The notes beneath the pieces were generated by a model that saw nothing but the letters and a program-made list of their open reading frames with translations, had not been told where the DNA came from and ran no database searches. From the NCBI RefSeq assembly GCF_004216475.1, contig NZ_CP022303.1:2108001-2172000 (forward strand): a stretch of DNA of 64,000 nt, written 5' to 3'. The stretch comes from Thalassococcus sp. S3. Its GTDB lineage: Bacteria; Pseudomonadota; Alphaproteobacteria; Rhodobacterales; Rhodobacteraceae. This document shows, one piece after another, positions 51,344 to 61,090 of this stretch (its first letter is position 1; each line of letters opens with the position of its first letter). The translations under genes were made by a program, and so were the position numbers.

Positions 51344-52459
51344 TTAGAAGCGGAAGCCGACGCGAAGGCCAAGCGACACTGCGTCATTGCCCGAGAACGA
51401 CGCCCGCGCGGTATCCGGCGTGCCAGTCTCGGCAAAGGCGTCGCCCAGATCGGTGTAGCGGATGCCGCCCGCGACGGTGATGTTGTCATCGACATCGTAG
51501 GACAACCCGACCGAGATGCTGCGGAACCCATTGGTGGGGGCAAGTGGCGAGACGAGGGTGTCGTCGTCCTCGGCCTCGTAGCCAAACGCGATGGAGCCGG
51601 AAAGCCGGTCGGTGAACTGACGCCCCAACCCCAGCGTGAAGGTGGTGGTGTCGTTCAGGTCAATCAGGTCCACGCCCGAGCCTTGGGGGCGGACCTTCGT
51701 CGCGCTCCACTCCGCCCAGCGGATCGAACCGAACAGCAGCGTGCGCGGCGCGATCCCCGTCTGAAAGTCGAGGTTGATGGATTGCGGCACGGTCGTGTTC
51801 GTCGTGCTGACCACACCGGGCGCGACATTCTCGCGCGTGTCGAATTCATGCTCGATCTCGGAATTGTAGGTCAGTGCCACGCGTAGCGCGATGTCGGGTA
51901 TCTCGTAAGCCGCGCCCACGACATAGCCGAGCGCCGTATCGGCATCGAGCGCCACGTTATATCCTGACAGGCCCACCGGCGGCGGTGGTCCATAGGCTTG
52001 CCCGCTCAAAGTGATGTTTCCATCCGTGCGCAGCACCCGCAGGCCGCCATGCACGCTGATCCGATCATCGAACTCGTAGCGCAGCAGCCCCGTCAGCGCG
52101 GTCGAACTGGAAAAGGCGCTCGTTCCGCCCAGCAGCGGAGAGGTGGCCGAGACCGGATACTGAATGTCCGACCCGAACGGCTCATCCGCGATCAGCGCAA
52201 AGGAGAGCTGATCGGTGATATCCATCTTCAGCCCCAGCGCCACGTTGTTGAAAGACAGCGCCACATCCCCCGTGGGTCCTGCTGTAGCCAGGTCGGTGCC
52301 GGTCAGTGACGGACTGGTGCGGCCGAACGAAAACTCGGCATAGTTGCCCTCTTCGAACAGAATGCCGATGGGTTGACCGTTGCGATCCAGTCCTCCGGCT
52401 TGGGCCAAGGTGACGCTCAGGCAAAGCGGTATTGCCGCAAGAAATTGCGTTTTCATCAT
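51344..52459 (-). CDS. OmpP1/FadL-type outer membrane transporter
   Basis: A 371-aa beta-barrel precursor with a signal peptide (MMKTQFLAAIPLCLSVTLAQA). After cleavage it starts GGLDRNGQPIGILFEEGNYAE, the N-terminal plug pattern of the OmpP1/FadL family, which imports hydrophobic compounds. The C-terminus ends VSLGLRVGFRF, a barrel signature. A good GGGAGG ribosome site lies 8 bases before the ATG at 52459. A 20-bp near-perfect palindrome lies about 100 bases upstream. Confidence 0.9.
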   Translation of the reverse strand: MMKTQFLAAIPLCLSVTLAQAGGLDRNGQPIGILFEEGNYAEFSFGRTSPSLTGTDLATAGPTGDVALSFNNVALGLKMDITDQLSFALIADEPFGSDIQYPVSATSPLLGGTSAFSSSTALTGLLRYEFDDRISVHGGLRVLRTDGNITLSGQAYGPPPPVGLSGYNVALDADTALGYVVGAAYEIPDIALRVALTYNSEIEHEFDTRENVAPGVVSTTNTTVPQSINLDFQTGIAPRTLLFGSIRWAEWSATKVRPQGSGVDLIDLNDTTTFTLGLGRQFTDRLSGSIAFGYEAEDDDTLVSPLAPTNGFRSISVGLSYDVDDNITVAGGIRYTDLGDAFAETGTPDTARASFSGNDAVSLGLRVGFRF

Positions 52460-52555
52460 GTGTGATTCCTCCCGTAGTTGCACGGAGTGACGCGCAACGT
52501 CGCGGACCTTTCTTGCGACATGGGGCAGGCGTCAACGCTGACCAAGGGGGAGCAC

Positions 52556-52575
52556 ACGTTTCGGTGACGAAACGT
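52556..52575. promoter_or_regulatory. 8-bp inverted repeat upstream of the FadL-type gene
   Basis: ACGTTTCG (52556-52563) and CGAAACGT (52568-52575) form a perfect palindrome around a 4-base centre. It lies between the EamA gene and the porin gene. It could be an operator for the porin promoter or a hairpin at the end of the EamA transcript. No T run follows, which favours the operator reading. Confidence 0.45.
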
Positions 52576-52602
52576 TATGCTAAGTGAAAAATCGTTTTAC
52601 TG

Positions 52603-53469
52603 TTAAGCTTTAGCGCGTTTCGTCTCTGACCAGATGTTCAGATAATTGCCGGCGAAGATGACCAGCGCCCCCACAAAGACCCAAAGATCCAAGGGCTCCG
52701 CATAAAGCAGCATACCGATCACCGCGATGGTGGGCAGGCGGACAAAGTCGATGGGCACCACAACCGTGGCGGGTGCGATGGCCAACGCGTTTGTCATGCA
52801 GTAATGCGCCAGCAACCCGGCAATGCCGATCAGAATCAGCCACGGGGCAGTGGTGGCATCGGGCAGGGCGATATCGCCGTCCCAGGCGACGAAGACCACA
52901 CCCAGCACCGCTTGCATGACCGTCAGCCAGAAGAGGATGCAGGCAATGCTTTCGGTGCGCGTCAAGCGCTTGGTCACCGTGATCGTGATCGCAAAGAAGA
53001 TCGCGGCGGAGGCTGCCGTGATCACGCCCAGATTGATTTCTTCCGCGCCGGGCCGCGCCACGATCAGGATCCCGGAAAACCCGATCAGGGCCGCCACGAC
53101 ACGGGTCAGCGTCAACCGCTCGCCCAGGATGAGCGGGGACAACACGATGACCCAAAGCGGCGAGGTAAACTCAAGCGCAAAGACCTGGGCCAGGGGAATG
53201 ACCGTTACCGCGTAGAACCACAGGTTCTGTCCGGTGAAATGCGCCGCGTTGCGCAGCATCTGCACACCCATCGAACGCGTCGTCACCTGTGCCCAACTGC
53301 GCGTCACACTTATCAGGGTGACCACGATGATCACCCCGACAAAGCTGCGATACATCATGATTTCAAAGGTATCGAGGGCGAAGCTCACTTCGCGACCGGC
53401 AACGGCCATCGATGTGAAAGAGGCAATCGCGCCAATCATCCAGAGCGCGGCTTTGAGAGTGGAGGACAT
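52603..53469 (-). CDS. EamA-family (DMT) transporter, second copy
   Basis: A 288-aa protein with ten predicted helices and two EamA repeats. It starts MSSTLKAALWMIGAIASFTS. The FYAVTVIPLAQVFALEFTSP segment closes the first repeat. It is only distantly similar to the other EamA protein in this window, so they are not a recent duplicate. The start at 53469 removes a 40-residue tail without any helix. Confidence 0.9.
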   Translation of the reverse strand: MSSTLKAALWMIGAIASFTSMAVAGREVSFALDTFEIMMYRSFVGVIIVVTLISVTRSWAQVTTRSMGVQMLRNAAHFTGQNLWFYAVTVIPLAQVFALEFTSPLWVIVLSPLILGERLTLTRVVAALIGFSGILIVARPGAEEINLGVITAASAAIFFAITITVTKRLTRTESIACILFWLTVMQAVLGVVFVAWDGDIALPDATTAPWLILIGIAGLLAHYCMTNALAIAPATVVVPIDFVRLPTIAVIGMLLYAEPLDLWVFVGALVIFAGNYLNIWSETKRAKA

Positions 53470-53575
53470 CGGAAAAGACCCTGGACATGCGAAAACGGCG
53501 AAAAAGGCGACGGTTTGGCTTAGATAGCCATCCCGGGTAGTCGCCATAGATGCTCCGCCGTATGCCGCATCGGTC

Positions 53576-55138
53576 TTATTCCCATTCAATCGTGCCCGGA
53601 GGCTTTGACGTGATGTCGTAGGTCACCCGGTTGATGCCCGGCACCTCATTGATGATGCGCGTGGCGGTCTCTCCGAGGAAATCGTGGGAAAAGGGGTAAT
53701 AGTCTGCAGTCATGCCGTCAACGCTGGTGACGGCACGCAGCGCACATGCATAATCGTAAGTGCGCCCGTCGCCCATCACGCCCACCGTGCGAACGGGCAG
53801 GATGGCGACAAAGGCCTGCCAGATCTCGTCATAAAGCCCGTGCTTGCGGATCTGGTCGATATAGACCGCATCCGCCTCCCGCAGAATGTCGAGCTTGGCG
53901 CGGGTGATCTCTCCGGGACAGCGGATGGCCAGACCGGGTCCGGGGAAGGGGTGCCGCCCGATGAAACTGTCGGGCAGGCCCAGTTCACGCCCCAGCGCGC
54001 GCACTTCATCTTTGAAGAGTTCACGCAACGGCTCGACCAGTTGCATATTCATCCGCTCCGGTAGACCGCCCACATTATGGTGCGATTTGATCGTCACCGA
54101 GGGCCCACCGCTGAACGAGACCGATTCGATGACATCGGGATAAAGCGTGCCTTGCGCCAGAAAATCGGCCCCTCCGATCTCCTTGGCATGTTTTTCAAAG
54201 ACGTCGATGAACAATCCACCGATGATTTTACGCTTTGTTTCCGGATCCGAAACGCCGTCCAGCTTGCCCAGGAACAGATCGCTTTCATCGGCATGGATTA
54301 GCGGCAGATTGTAATGCTGGCGGAACATGCCCACGACCTCTTCGGCCTCGTTCTTCCGCATCAGCCCGTGATCGACGAAGACGCATGTCAGCTGATCTCC
54401 GATCGCTTCGTGGATCAGTACGGCGGCAACGCTCGAATCAACGCCGCCTGACAGCGCGCAGATCACCTTGCCGTCGCCCACCTGCTCGCGGATGCGCTCC
54501 ACGGCCTCCTCGCGGTAGGCCCCCATCGTCCAATCGCCCTTGAAGCCCGCCAGCCGCACGAAATTTTCGTAAAGCCGCTTTCCGTTGGGTGTGTGATGCA
54601 CCTCTGGATGAAATTGTACTGCGTAGAAATTGCGCTCTGCATCCGCCGTGATCGCGAAGGGTGCGTTGGGCGAGGTTCCGTAAACCTCGAAACCCGGTGC
54701 GAGGCGACTTACGTGATCGCCATGGCTCATCCAGACCTGCTCTCGATCTGCCAGAAACCACCCCTCCAGCAGCGGCAGTTTTGCCGCAGCGGGCTTTACA
54801 TAGGCGCGTCCGAACTCTGCCGTGCCCTGACCGCGCTCCACCAGACCGCCCAGCATGTGCATCATCACCTGCTGACCATAGCAAATGCCCAGAATCGGCA
54901 CGCCCAGATCGAAGACCTCCGCTGGAGGCCGCGGCGCGCCGTCGGTAAAGACCGAGGCCGGACCGCCCGATAGGATCACCGCCTTGGGGGCGAAGTCTGT
55001 CAGAAACGCGGCCGTCACTGACTGGAAAGGATGGATTTCGCAATAGACGTTCAGCTCTCTCAGACGGCGCGCGATCAGCTGCGTCACCTGGCTGCCGAAG
55101 TCGATGATCAAAAGGCGGTCATGCTGGATCTCGGTCAT
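53576..55138 (-). CDS. guaA: GMP synthase (glutamine-hydrolysing)
   Basis: GuaA aminates XMP to GMP in the cytoplasm. The 520-aa protein has a class I glutamine amidotransferase domain ([16 protein letters not shown]; nucleophile Cys in [13 protein letters not shown]), then an ATP-pyrophosphatase domain with the PP-loop [12 protein letters not shown], then the dimerisation domain ending in [15 protein letters not shown]. The start at 55138 gives the family length; the longer frame to 55597 runs over the divergent MttB-like gene start region. Confidence 0.98.
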   Translation of the reverse strand: MTEIQHDRLLIIDFGSQVTQLIARRLRELNVYCEIHPFQSVTAAFLTDFAPKAVILSGGPASVFTDGAPRPPAEVFDLGVPILGICYGQQVMMHMLGGLVERGQGTAEFGRAYVKPAAAKLPLLEGWFLADREQVWMSHGDHVSRLAPGFEVYGTSPNAPFAITADAERNFYAVQFHPEVHHTPNGKRLYENFVRLAGFKGDWTMGAYREEAVERIREQVGDGKVICALSGGVDSSVAAVLIHEAIGDQLTCVFVDHGLMRKNEAEEVVGMFRQHYNLPLIHADESDLFLGKLDGVSDPETKRKIIGGLFIDVFEKHAKEIGGADFLAQGTLYPDVIESVSFSGGPSVTIKSHHNVGGLPERMNMQLVEPLRELFKDEVRALGRELGLPDSFIGRHPFPGPGLAIRCPGEITRAKLDILREADAVYIDQIRKHGLYDEIWQAFVAILPVRTVGVMGDGRTYDYACALRAVTSVDGMTADYYPFSHDFLGETATRIINEVPGINRVTYDITSKPPGTIEWE

Positions 55139-55295
55139 GTGCGCGGCATAGGCGCTGCGCCCGGCTTGCGCAAGAGTGCTGACCGGGCGGTTCATGTCGC
55201 TTTTCCCCCGCAGACGACGCAATCCATGCGGGGCGGGGCGGTGACCTGCGCTATTGGCTGCCCTACACTGTGGATCAGACAGCGGGGGCTCGATC

Positions 55296-56840
55296 ATGGC
55301 AGAAGCAGGCACGCGGCGCAGGGCACGAGGCGGCGGCGGGGCGGCACGGCGCGCCGAACGTACGGCTGTGCGGATCGAGACCGCGAAATTCATCGAGCGC
55401 AACATCCCGAATTTCGAGGTCCTGACCGAAGAGGCGCTGGAGATCATCGAGACCAATGCCGAAACGGTGCTGGAAGAGATCGGCGTTAATTTCGTCAACA
55501 ACCCCGCCGCTCTGGAGCGCTGGCGCGAGGCGGGCGCGAGCGTGGAGGGGGAGCGTGTCCGCATCCCCCGGGGTCTCGCCCGCAAACTCTGCGCCACAGC
55601 GCCCTCCAGCTATACCCAGCATGCGCGCAACCCCGAAAAAAACGTCGTGATCGGCGGCAATACCCTGGTCTGCGCGCCGGTCTACGGTCCGCCCTTCGTG
55701 CGCGATGTCGCGGGCGGGCGCCGCTATGCGACGATGGAAGATTTCCGCACCTTCGTGAAACTCGGCTACATGTCCAAATGGCTGCACCATTCCGGCGGCA
55801 CCGTGTGTGAGCCCACGGATGTCCCGGTGAACAAGCGCCACCTGAATATGCTGCACGCCCATATGACGCTCAGCGACAAGCCTTTCATGGGCTCGGTCAC
55901 CGAACCTTCACGCGCGCAGGATTCGGTGGAGATGTGCGAGATCCTCTTCGGCAAGGAGTTCGTGCAGGACAAAACGGTGATGACCTCGCTCATCAACATC
56001 AACTCCCCTCTGACCTTCGACGACGTGATGATGGGCGCGATGGAGGTTTACGCCGCCAACAACCAGGCCTGCATCGTGTCGCCCTTCATCGTGGGCGGGG
56101 CCATGGCGCCCGTCTCGGTCGCGGGCACATTGACCCAGGTTCTGGCCGAAGTGCTTGCCGGCATCGCCTATAACCAGCTCATCCGTCCGGGCGCCCCGGT
56201 GATCTTCGGCGCATTCGTGACGTCGATCGACATGAATTCCGGTGCGCCCACCTTTGGCACACCCGAAGCGTCACAGATCCTTTATGGCGCCGGACAGCTT
56301 GCCCGCCGCCTGGGCCTGCCGTTCCGGTCGGGCGGGGGGCTTTGTGCGTCCAAGCTGCCCGACGCTCAGGCGGCGTACGAGACCGCGCATACCCATAACG
56401 CGGCCCTGATGGGCGGCGTGAACTTTATGCTGCATGCGTGCGGCTGGCTCGAAGGCGGGCTGGTCAGCAGCTTCGAGAAATTCGTGATGGACGCCGATCA
56501 GCTTGGCATCCTCCACAAGATGGCCGCAGGGATCGCGGTGGACGAGAATGCCCAGGCCATGGATGCGATTCGCGAAGTGGGGCCGGGGGGGCATTATCTG
56601 GGCTGTGCCCATACCCAGGCGAACTTCAAAGACGCCTTCTGGCGGTCCGAGCTTTTTGACTACAAACCCTTCGAAACCTGGGAAGAGGAAGGCGCGCGGG
56701 ACACCCAAAGGCTTGCATCTGATCGCGTGACAAGCCTTCTTGCCTCCTATCAGCAGCCCGCGATGGATCCTGCCATTGCCGAGGCCCTGGCCGCCTATGT
56801 CGCGGGTAAGAAAGCTTCGATGCCCGACGCGTTCATGTAA
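55296..56840 (+). CDS. Trimethylamine methyltransferase (MttB) homologue without pyrrolysine
   Basis: A 514-aa protein of the MttB superfamily. The frame is uninterrupted by TAG, so it is the non-pyrrolysine type; members of that group demethylate glycine betaine or related quaternary amines with a cobalamin protein. Family segments are [21 protein letters not shown]-like [12 protein letters not shown], and [20 protein letters not shown]. No corrinoid protein gene lies nearby. N-terminus is rich in Arg and Gly. The start at 55296 follows a weak site; 55254 is an alternative. Confidence 0.9.
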   Translation: MAEAGTRRRARGGGGAARRAERTAVRIETAKFIERNIPNFEVLTEEALEIIETNAETVLEEIGVNFVNNPAALERWREAGASVEGERVRIPRGLARKLCATAPSSYTQHARNPEKNVVIGGNTLVCAPVYGPPFVRDVAGGRRYATMEDFRTFVKLGYMSKWLHHSGGTVCEPTDVPVNKRHLNMLHAHMTLSDKPFMGSVTEPSRAQDSVEMCEILFGKEFVQDKTVMTSLININSPLTFDDVMMGAMEVYAANNQACIVSPFIVGGAMAPVSVAGTLTQVLAEVLAGIAYNQLIRPGAPVIFGAFVTSIDMNSGAPTFGTPEASQILYGAGQLARRLGLPFRSGGGLCASKLPDAQAAYETAHTHNAALMGGVNFMLHACGWLEGGLVSSFEKFVMDADQLGILHKMAAGIAVDENAQAMDAIREVGPGGHYLGCAHTQANFKDAFWRSELFDYKPFETWEEEGARDTQRLASDRVTSLLASYQQPAMDPAIAEALAAYVAGKKASMPDAFM

Positions 56841-57144
56841 GCGCCTCAAGCTGACGCTCCGCCTGGCTGGCGCGCAGGATGCGCGCCTCGCCCATCATGG
56901 CGATCAGAATGTCCAGATGCCGTGTCAGGGAATAGGACGCGTCGTCCTCCTTGCGCTGCGCGTTCAAGGCACGCTCCATCTCCATCAGCCGGATCAGGGC
57001 CGTGCCACTTCGCGGCAGGCCGCCATAGCCCAGCAAACGCTGCAGGTGCCTTTCCCGGCGATAATCATCCGCACCCAGCCGTGCGGCCCGGATCAAAAGG
57101 CGTGGGCGGCGCAGTTGGGCCATCATCCCGATTAGATCTTGCAT
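56833..57144 (-). CDS. DUF6477-family protein
   Basis: A 103-aa protein with the pattern LRRPRLLIRAARLGADDYRR, then HLQRLLGYGGLPRSG and YSLTRHLDILIAMMGEARIL. It matches DUF6477, a Rhodobacterales family of unknown function. It overlaps the end of the convergent mttB-like gene by eight bases. It is divergent from the DUF6456 gene, and the 250-base gap between them holds two CtrA boxes, so both may be CtrA-controlled. The start at 57144 is preferred over 57198. Confidence 0.8.
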   Translation of the reverse strand: MQDLIGMMAQLRRPRLLIRAARLGADDYRRERHLQRLLGYGGLPRSGTALIRLMEMERALNAQRKEDDASYSLTRHLDILIAMMGEARILRASQAERQLEALT

Positions 57145-57293
57145 ATCCGTCTCCTTTGCTGCCGCGGTCTTTGCCAGGGCTGAGAGATGATATGGCACAA
57201 CTTATGCGGGTGTTGCGGAGGGTCGGGTCCGGGCGTTCGCCTGATTCAGGACTGTTTATCATTTAGAAACAATGCTGAGGATCGGCAAAGATT

Positions 57294-57308
57294 TTAACGA
57301 TCAAGTAA
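57294..57308 (+). promoter_or_regulatory. CtrA box, near-consensus (TTAA-N7-GTAA)
   Basis: TTAA (57294-57297), seven bases, GTAA (57305-57308): seven of eight fixed bases of the CtrA consensus. It lies 87 bases before the start of the gafA-like gene and 11 bases from the second box. Confidence 0.65.
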
Positions 57309-57319
57309 CCAATACAGCC

Positions 57320-57334
57320 TTAAGTTGTGATTAA
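57320..57334 (+). promoter_or_regulatory. Perfect CtrA box (TTAA-N7-TTAA)
   Basis: TTAA (57320-57323), seven bases, TTAA (57331-57334): an exact match to the CtrA consensus, and the only full one I saw in this window. It lies 61 bases before the gafA-like start, a normal distance for direct control. Confidence 0.8.
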
Positions 57335-57395
57335 CTGTCGGGATAACCGCTGGATAACTGGGTCATACCAGCTGACGTTCGAGGGAACAGAAATC

Positions 57396-58538
57396 ATGTT
57401 GCAACCGACCGCTTCGGCGCCGGCTTGGGTGCCGCAGGCTGCCTGGCGCTATCTGGCGCATACCGAAACCGGGCGCTCGATCCGCGATCTTGCGCGTCAG
57501 GGAGGATGTCATGCCTCAACCGTGCTGCGGCAGATCCGCAGGGTCGAGCAGCGCCGTGACGACCCGCTTGTTGACGAAGCCCTGCGCATGCTGGGACGGG
57601 CTCATTTTTCGACTGGTCGTTCTGCCCCGGCCGCTGATCAAAAGATGAAGGACACCGCATCTATGACATCGTATCCCCAAACTGACGACGCGCCTGCACC
57701 CGACGCCGCCACGTTGGCTCAGGAAGCCCGCCGCATTCTGCGCCGCCTGTGCGAAACCGGTGCCGTGCTTGCGGTCGCATCCGAGATGGAAAAGGCGGTC
57801 GTGGTGCGGGACGCGCCGGATGGATCGACGACGCGAACCGCGGTGGTCGACCGTCCCATTGCGCAAGCGATGGCGTTGAAGGAGTGGATCACCTGTCCCA
57901 AGCCAGGGCGTATCAGCCGCTATAAGATCTCTGCCGCCGGACGCAGCGCGCTTGGCCAATTGCTGGCCGAGCAGGAAAACAGCCGCCGCAGTGAAACGGA
58001 TCTCGGCTTTGCCGAGGCGCAGACACCCTTTGGCGATCAACATCGCAGTTGGGGGGAGAAATCCGTTTCCACGCCATCCGGCACACGCCGCGTGCGGTAC
58101 AACATGACCGAAAGCCCGCTGACCGCGCTCGCACGGCGCAGGGACAAGGATGGCAATCCGTTCCTCAGCGACGATCTGGTTCACGCGGGTGAGCGTCTTC
58201 GGGAGGATTTCGAGCTGGCGCAGATGGGTCCAAGGGTCGCGCAGAACTGGGAGCGGTTCCTGACCAGCGGTGAACGGGGCGGCTTTCAGCCCGATGCCGG
58301 TCTGGGCAAAGGATCCACGGCCGCATGGGAGCGTGTTTCGAAGGCGCTCAGCGATCTGGGACCGGGACTATCCGACGTTGTTCTGCGCTGCTGCTGTTTT
58401 CTTGAAGGGCTTGAGACAGCCGAAAAGCGCATGGGATGGTCCGCCCGGTCAGGCAAGATCGTTTTGCGCATCGCGCTGATGCGTCTCAAGCGGCACTACG
58501 ACGCGCAGGTCGGCGGCATGGCGGACCTCATCGGATAA
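57396..58538 (+). CDS. gafA: DUF6456 protein, probable gene-transfer-agent activator GafA
   Basis: A 380-aa regulator. An N-terminal helix-turn-helix lies at about residues 25-60 (SIRDLARQGGCHASTVLRQI), and the C-terminal half (about 230-380) is DUF6456 with WSARSGKIVLRIALMRLKRH near the end, a sigma-like helix region. This two-domain plan and length match GafA of Rhodobacter capsulatus, the direct activator of the gene-transfer-agent genes, as I recall it. Two CtrA boxes lie upstream, also expected for gafA. The gene-transfer-agent structural cluster is not in this window. The start at 57396 follows GGGAACAG. Confidence 0.7.
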   Translation: MLQPTASAPAWVPQAAWRYLAHTETGRSIRDLARQGGCHASTVLRQIRRVEQRRDDPLVDEALRMLGRAHFSTGRSAPAADQKMKDTASMTSYPQTDDAPAPDAATLAQEARRILRRLCETGAVLAVASEMEKAVVVRDAPDGSTTRTAVVDRPIAQAMALKEWITCPKPGRISRYKISAAGRSALGQLLAEQENSRRSETDLGFAEAQTPFGDQHRSWGEKSVSTPSGTRRVRYNMTESPLTALARRRDKDGNPFLSDDLVHAGERLREDFELAQMGPRVAQNWERFLTSGERGGFQPDAGLGKGSTAAWERVSKALSDLGPGLSDVVLRCCCFLEGLETAEKRMGWSARSGKIVLRIALMRLKRHYDAQVGGMADLIG

Positions 58539-58633
58539 CCCGTTCTCACACTTGCGTGTTTTGCGCCCGCGCGGGTTTGCGGTCGTAGAGGGGTGGACGT
58601 AGTCCTTGGCCAAACGGAAAGGGACAGTCCAAC

Positions 58634-59089
58634 ATGACAATCAATGACCGCAAAGATGCCTTAGCGACGCTTGTGCTTCGCCTGGGGCTGGTCTGGTTCA
58701 TCTTCCTGTGGGCCGCCCACAAGATCATCACGCCCGGTCAATATCAGGGACTGGCACGCCATTTCGATGGTGTGGATCTGTCCTTCTCACAGATCTACAT
58801 CGCGGCAGGCATTCAGATCGCGCTTTGCCTTTTGGCGGCGCTGGGGATGTTCCGGATCGCGTCTTATGGCGGTCTTGCGCTGATGCACCTTTTCACGGTG
58901 ACCCGCCGGTGGGAGGGGTATCTGGATCCGTTCGCGCTGAATGACAGGGGCTTTCCGGTCAATCGCAATCAGGTCATCGATCTCGCCGTCCTTGCCGCCT
59001 TTGTCGCCCTTTTGCTTTTGATCCATCGCGATCATTTCAGCCTGGGCGGCTGGCTCTCCCGCAAACAGGGGCGCAAATGGTGGCATTGA
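58634..59089 (+). CDS. DoxX-like membrane protein
   Basis: A 151-aa protein with four hydrophobic helices. The first has VLRLGLVWFIFLWAAHKII; the second holds IYIAAGIQIALCLLAALGMF. The plan is DoxX-like; members include quinone- or redox-linked proteins of uncertain function. It lies 95 bases after the gafA-like gene and may not share its transcript. The C-terminus is basic (SRKQGRKWWH). Confidence 0.75.
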   Translation: MTINDRKDALATLVLRLGLVWFIFLWAAHKIITPGQYQGLARHFDGVDLSFSQIYIAAGIQIALCLLAALGMFRIASYGGLALMHLFTVTRRWEGYLDPFALNDRGFPVNRNQVIDLAVLAAFVALLLLIHRDHFSLGGWLSRKQGRKWWH

Positions 59090-59257
59090 TGCGGTGAGGG
59101 GTCATTGGTTGATGACTTTCGCGGGCCGGTGACGGGTCATTTGCAAAGGCGTTAACCGATTGGTTCGCATAGCGGCTTTGCGTCACTGGCAGTTCCGGTC
59201 AGGCGGGTTTATGTTATCAGCCAAAGCCAAGTCGCTGAGCCAAAGGTGCCAAGACCG

Positions 59258-60211
59258 ATGCGAGACCTGAAAATCCCCGCGCAACGCCACCCCGAAAAGG
59301 CGCGCCGCCCGGACAATCCGCAACCGAAAAAGCCGTCCTGGATCCGGGTGAAGGCCCCCGGAGGCAAAGGCTATGCCGAAACGCACAAGATCATGCGGGA
59401 AAACAGGCTGGTCACCGTCTGCGAAGAGGCGGGCTGCCCCAATGTCGGCGAATGCTGGTCGCAGGGCCACGCCACCATGATGATCATGGGAGAGGTCTGC
59501 ACCCGCGCCTGCACCTTCTGCAACATCGCGACCGGCAAACCGCCCGAAGCACTCGATGCGTTCGAGCCGGGCCGCGTGGCCCATGCGGTGGAAAAGCTGG
59601 GCCTGAACCACGTCGTGATCACCTCCGTCGACCGCGACGATATCGAGGATGGCGGGGCCGATCACTTTGCCCAGACCATCCGCGCCGTCCGTCACCGCTC
59701 ACCTAAGACCACGATCGAGATCCTCACCCCGGATTTCATCAAATGTGCCCCCTCGGCACTGGAAACCGTGGTTGAGGCGCGCCCGGATGTGTTCAACCAC
59801 AACCTGGAAACCGTGCCGGGCCTTTACCCCGAGGTGCGCCCCGGCGCGCGCTATTTCCATTCCCTGCGTCTTTTGCAGCGCGTGAAAGAGCTGGATCCGG
59901 CGATGTTCACAAAGTCCGGCATCATGGTCGGTCTGGGGGAAGACGGGCAAGCCGTGCGCCAGGTCATGGACGACATGCGCGCCGCCGATGTCGATTTCCT
60001 GACAATCGGCCAATATCTCCAGCCGACGCCGAAACACCACGCCGTCGACCGCTTCGTCACGCCCGAGGAATTCGCCGATTACGAAAAGGCCGCATACGGC
60101 AAGGGGTTCCTGATGGTGTCGGCCACGCCGCTCACGCGGTCCTCCTACCACGCGGGTGACGATTTTGCCCGCCTGCGCGCGGCCCGGCAAGAGAAGCTTG
60201 GCCTCGCCTGA
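59258..60211 (+). CDS. lipA: Lipoyl synthase
   Basis: LipA inserts two sulfurs into octanoyl-lipoyl domains, a radical-SAM reaction with two iron-sulfur clusters. The 317-aa protein has the auxiliary cluster motif [12 protein letters not shown], the radical-SAM motif [10 protein letters not shown], and the C-terminal [13 protein letters not shown] segment. The ATG at 59258 is chosen over the GTG at 59246. It ends one base before the stop of a small convergent gene. Confidence 0.98.
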   Translation: MRDLKIPAQRHPEKARRPDNPQPKKPSWIRVKAPGGKGYAETHKIMRENRLVTVCEEAGCPNVGECWSQGHATMMIMGEVCTRACTFCNIATGKPPEALDAFEPGRVAHAVEKLGLNHVVITSVDRDDIEDGGADHFAQTIRAVRHRSPKTTIEILTPDFIKCAPSALETVVEARPDVFNHNLETVPGLYPEVRPGARYFHSLRLLQRVKELDPAMFTKSGIMVGLGEDGQAVRQVMDDMRAADVDFLTIGQYLQPTPKHHAVDRFVTPEEFADYEKAAYGKGFLMVSATPLTRSSYHAGDDFARLRAARQEKLGLA

Positions 60212-60212
60212 C

Positions 60213-60389
60213 CTAGCGTAGATGAGAGCGATGGCGTGCGGCCTGCATCCAGTCGGGAAGCAGCCCAACCCGCTCGAGGGCGAACACCAAAAGGCAGAGT
60301 GCAACAACCGATAGCACGACTTTGGTGCGGCGCGCCGAGGGCGGTAGGCGCATCCATTTCGCGATGCGAAGCAACCAATGCGGGTTCAC
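60213..60389 (-). CDS. Small membrane protein, 58 aa
   Basis: A 58-residue protein on the minus strand, convergent with lipA. It starts with a GTG (MNPHWLLRIAKWMRLPPSAR), then one hydrophobic helix (KVVLSVVALCLLVFALERV) and the tail GLLPDWMQAARHRSHLR. AAAGG lies six bases before the start. The two-part plan with a Pro-rich step before the helix recalls small conserved Rhodobacteraceae proteins. Function is unknown. Confidence 0.65.
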   Translation of the reverse strand: MNPHWLLRIAKWMRLPPSARRTKVVLSVVALCLLVFALERVGLLPDWMQAARHRSHLR

Positions 60390-60468
60390 GGGCGGCCTTT
60401 GGCTGTCATGTCTGATGTGCGTCGGTCGGCTCTCGTCTTGGCCTGAAGGGCATATCGGCCAGATCCTC

Positions 60469-61020
60469 TCAAGTCTCCGGTTCGGTCACAAAACGCACTT
60501 TTCCGATAAAGGGCAGATTGCGATTTCGCTGGGCATAGTCGATGCCATAGCCCACCACGAATTCGTCCGGAATTTCAAACCCTGTCCAATCGGCCTTGAA
60601 GTCGACCTCTCGCCGTGATGGCTTGTCAAGCAAGGCAATGGTTTTCAGCCGATGCGGCTTTCTACTTTTGAGTAGTTTCGTGACGTGGTTCAGCGTGTGC
60701 CCGGTATCCACGATATCCTCGACCACCAGCACGTCACGGGCTTCAATTGCGCCGCGCAAGTCCTTCAAAATACGAACTTCCCGGCTGCTCTCCATCGTGT
60801 TTCCGTAGGATGACGCTTCCAGAAAATCCACTTCGATCGGCAGATCTAGCTCGCGCACCAGATCGGCGATGAACACGAAAGATCCCCGCAGCAATCCGAC
60901 GACAACCAGCTTGTCGGTCTCCTCGAACTCTGTCTGGATCTCGCGGCACAGGGCTTCGATCCGTGCTGCGATGGCCTTCGCCGAGATCATCGTGTCAATG
61001 ACATATGGCCGCTGCGTCAT
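60469..61020 (-). CDS. hpt: Hypoxanthine phosphoribosyltransferase
   Basis: Hpt salvages hypoxanthine or guanine to IMP or GMP with PRPP. The 183-aa enzyme has the PRPP-loop [16 protein letters not shown], the [12 protein letters not shown] strand near the N-terminus, and ATAVVI-like [18 protein letters not shown] at the base site. The start at 61020 removes a 14-residue tail. It is divergent from the RatA/COQ10-like gene. Confidence 0.97.
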   Translation of the reverse strand: MTQRPYVIDTMISAKAIAARIEALCREIQTEFEETDKLVVVGLLRGSFVFIADLVRELDLPIEVDFLEASSYGNTMESSREVRILKDLRGAIEARDVLVVEDIVDTGHTLNHVTKLLKSRKPHRLKTIALLDKPSRREVDFKADWTGFEIPDEFVVGYGIDYAQRNRNLPFIGKVRFVTEPET

Positions 61021-61090
61021 ACCCGCCCTCTTGATTTTGTGGGCCAACCATACGACATGCATGCGCTAAGTCACCTGGAAAAGCCTCTCA

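Noticed and set aside
55296..56840. In-frame amber codon for pyrrolysine in the MttB homologue
   Set aside because: The frame has no internal TAG; the protein is of the non-pyrrolysine class.
59151..59165. CtrA-like half site upstream of lipA
   Set aside because: Only one TTAA; the second half is GTTC, so it does not fit the box.
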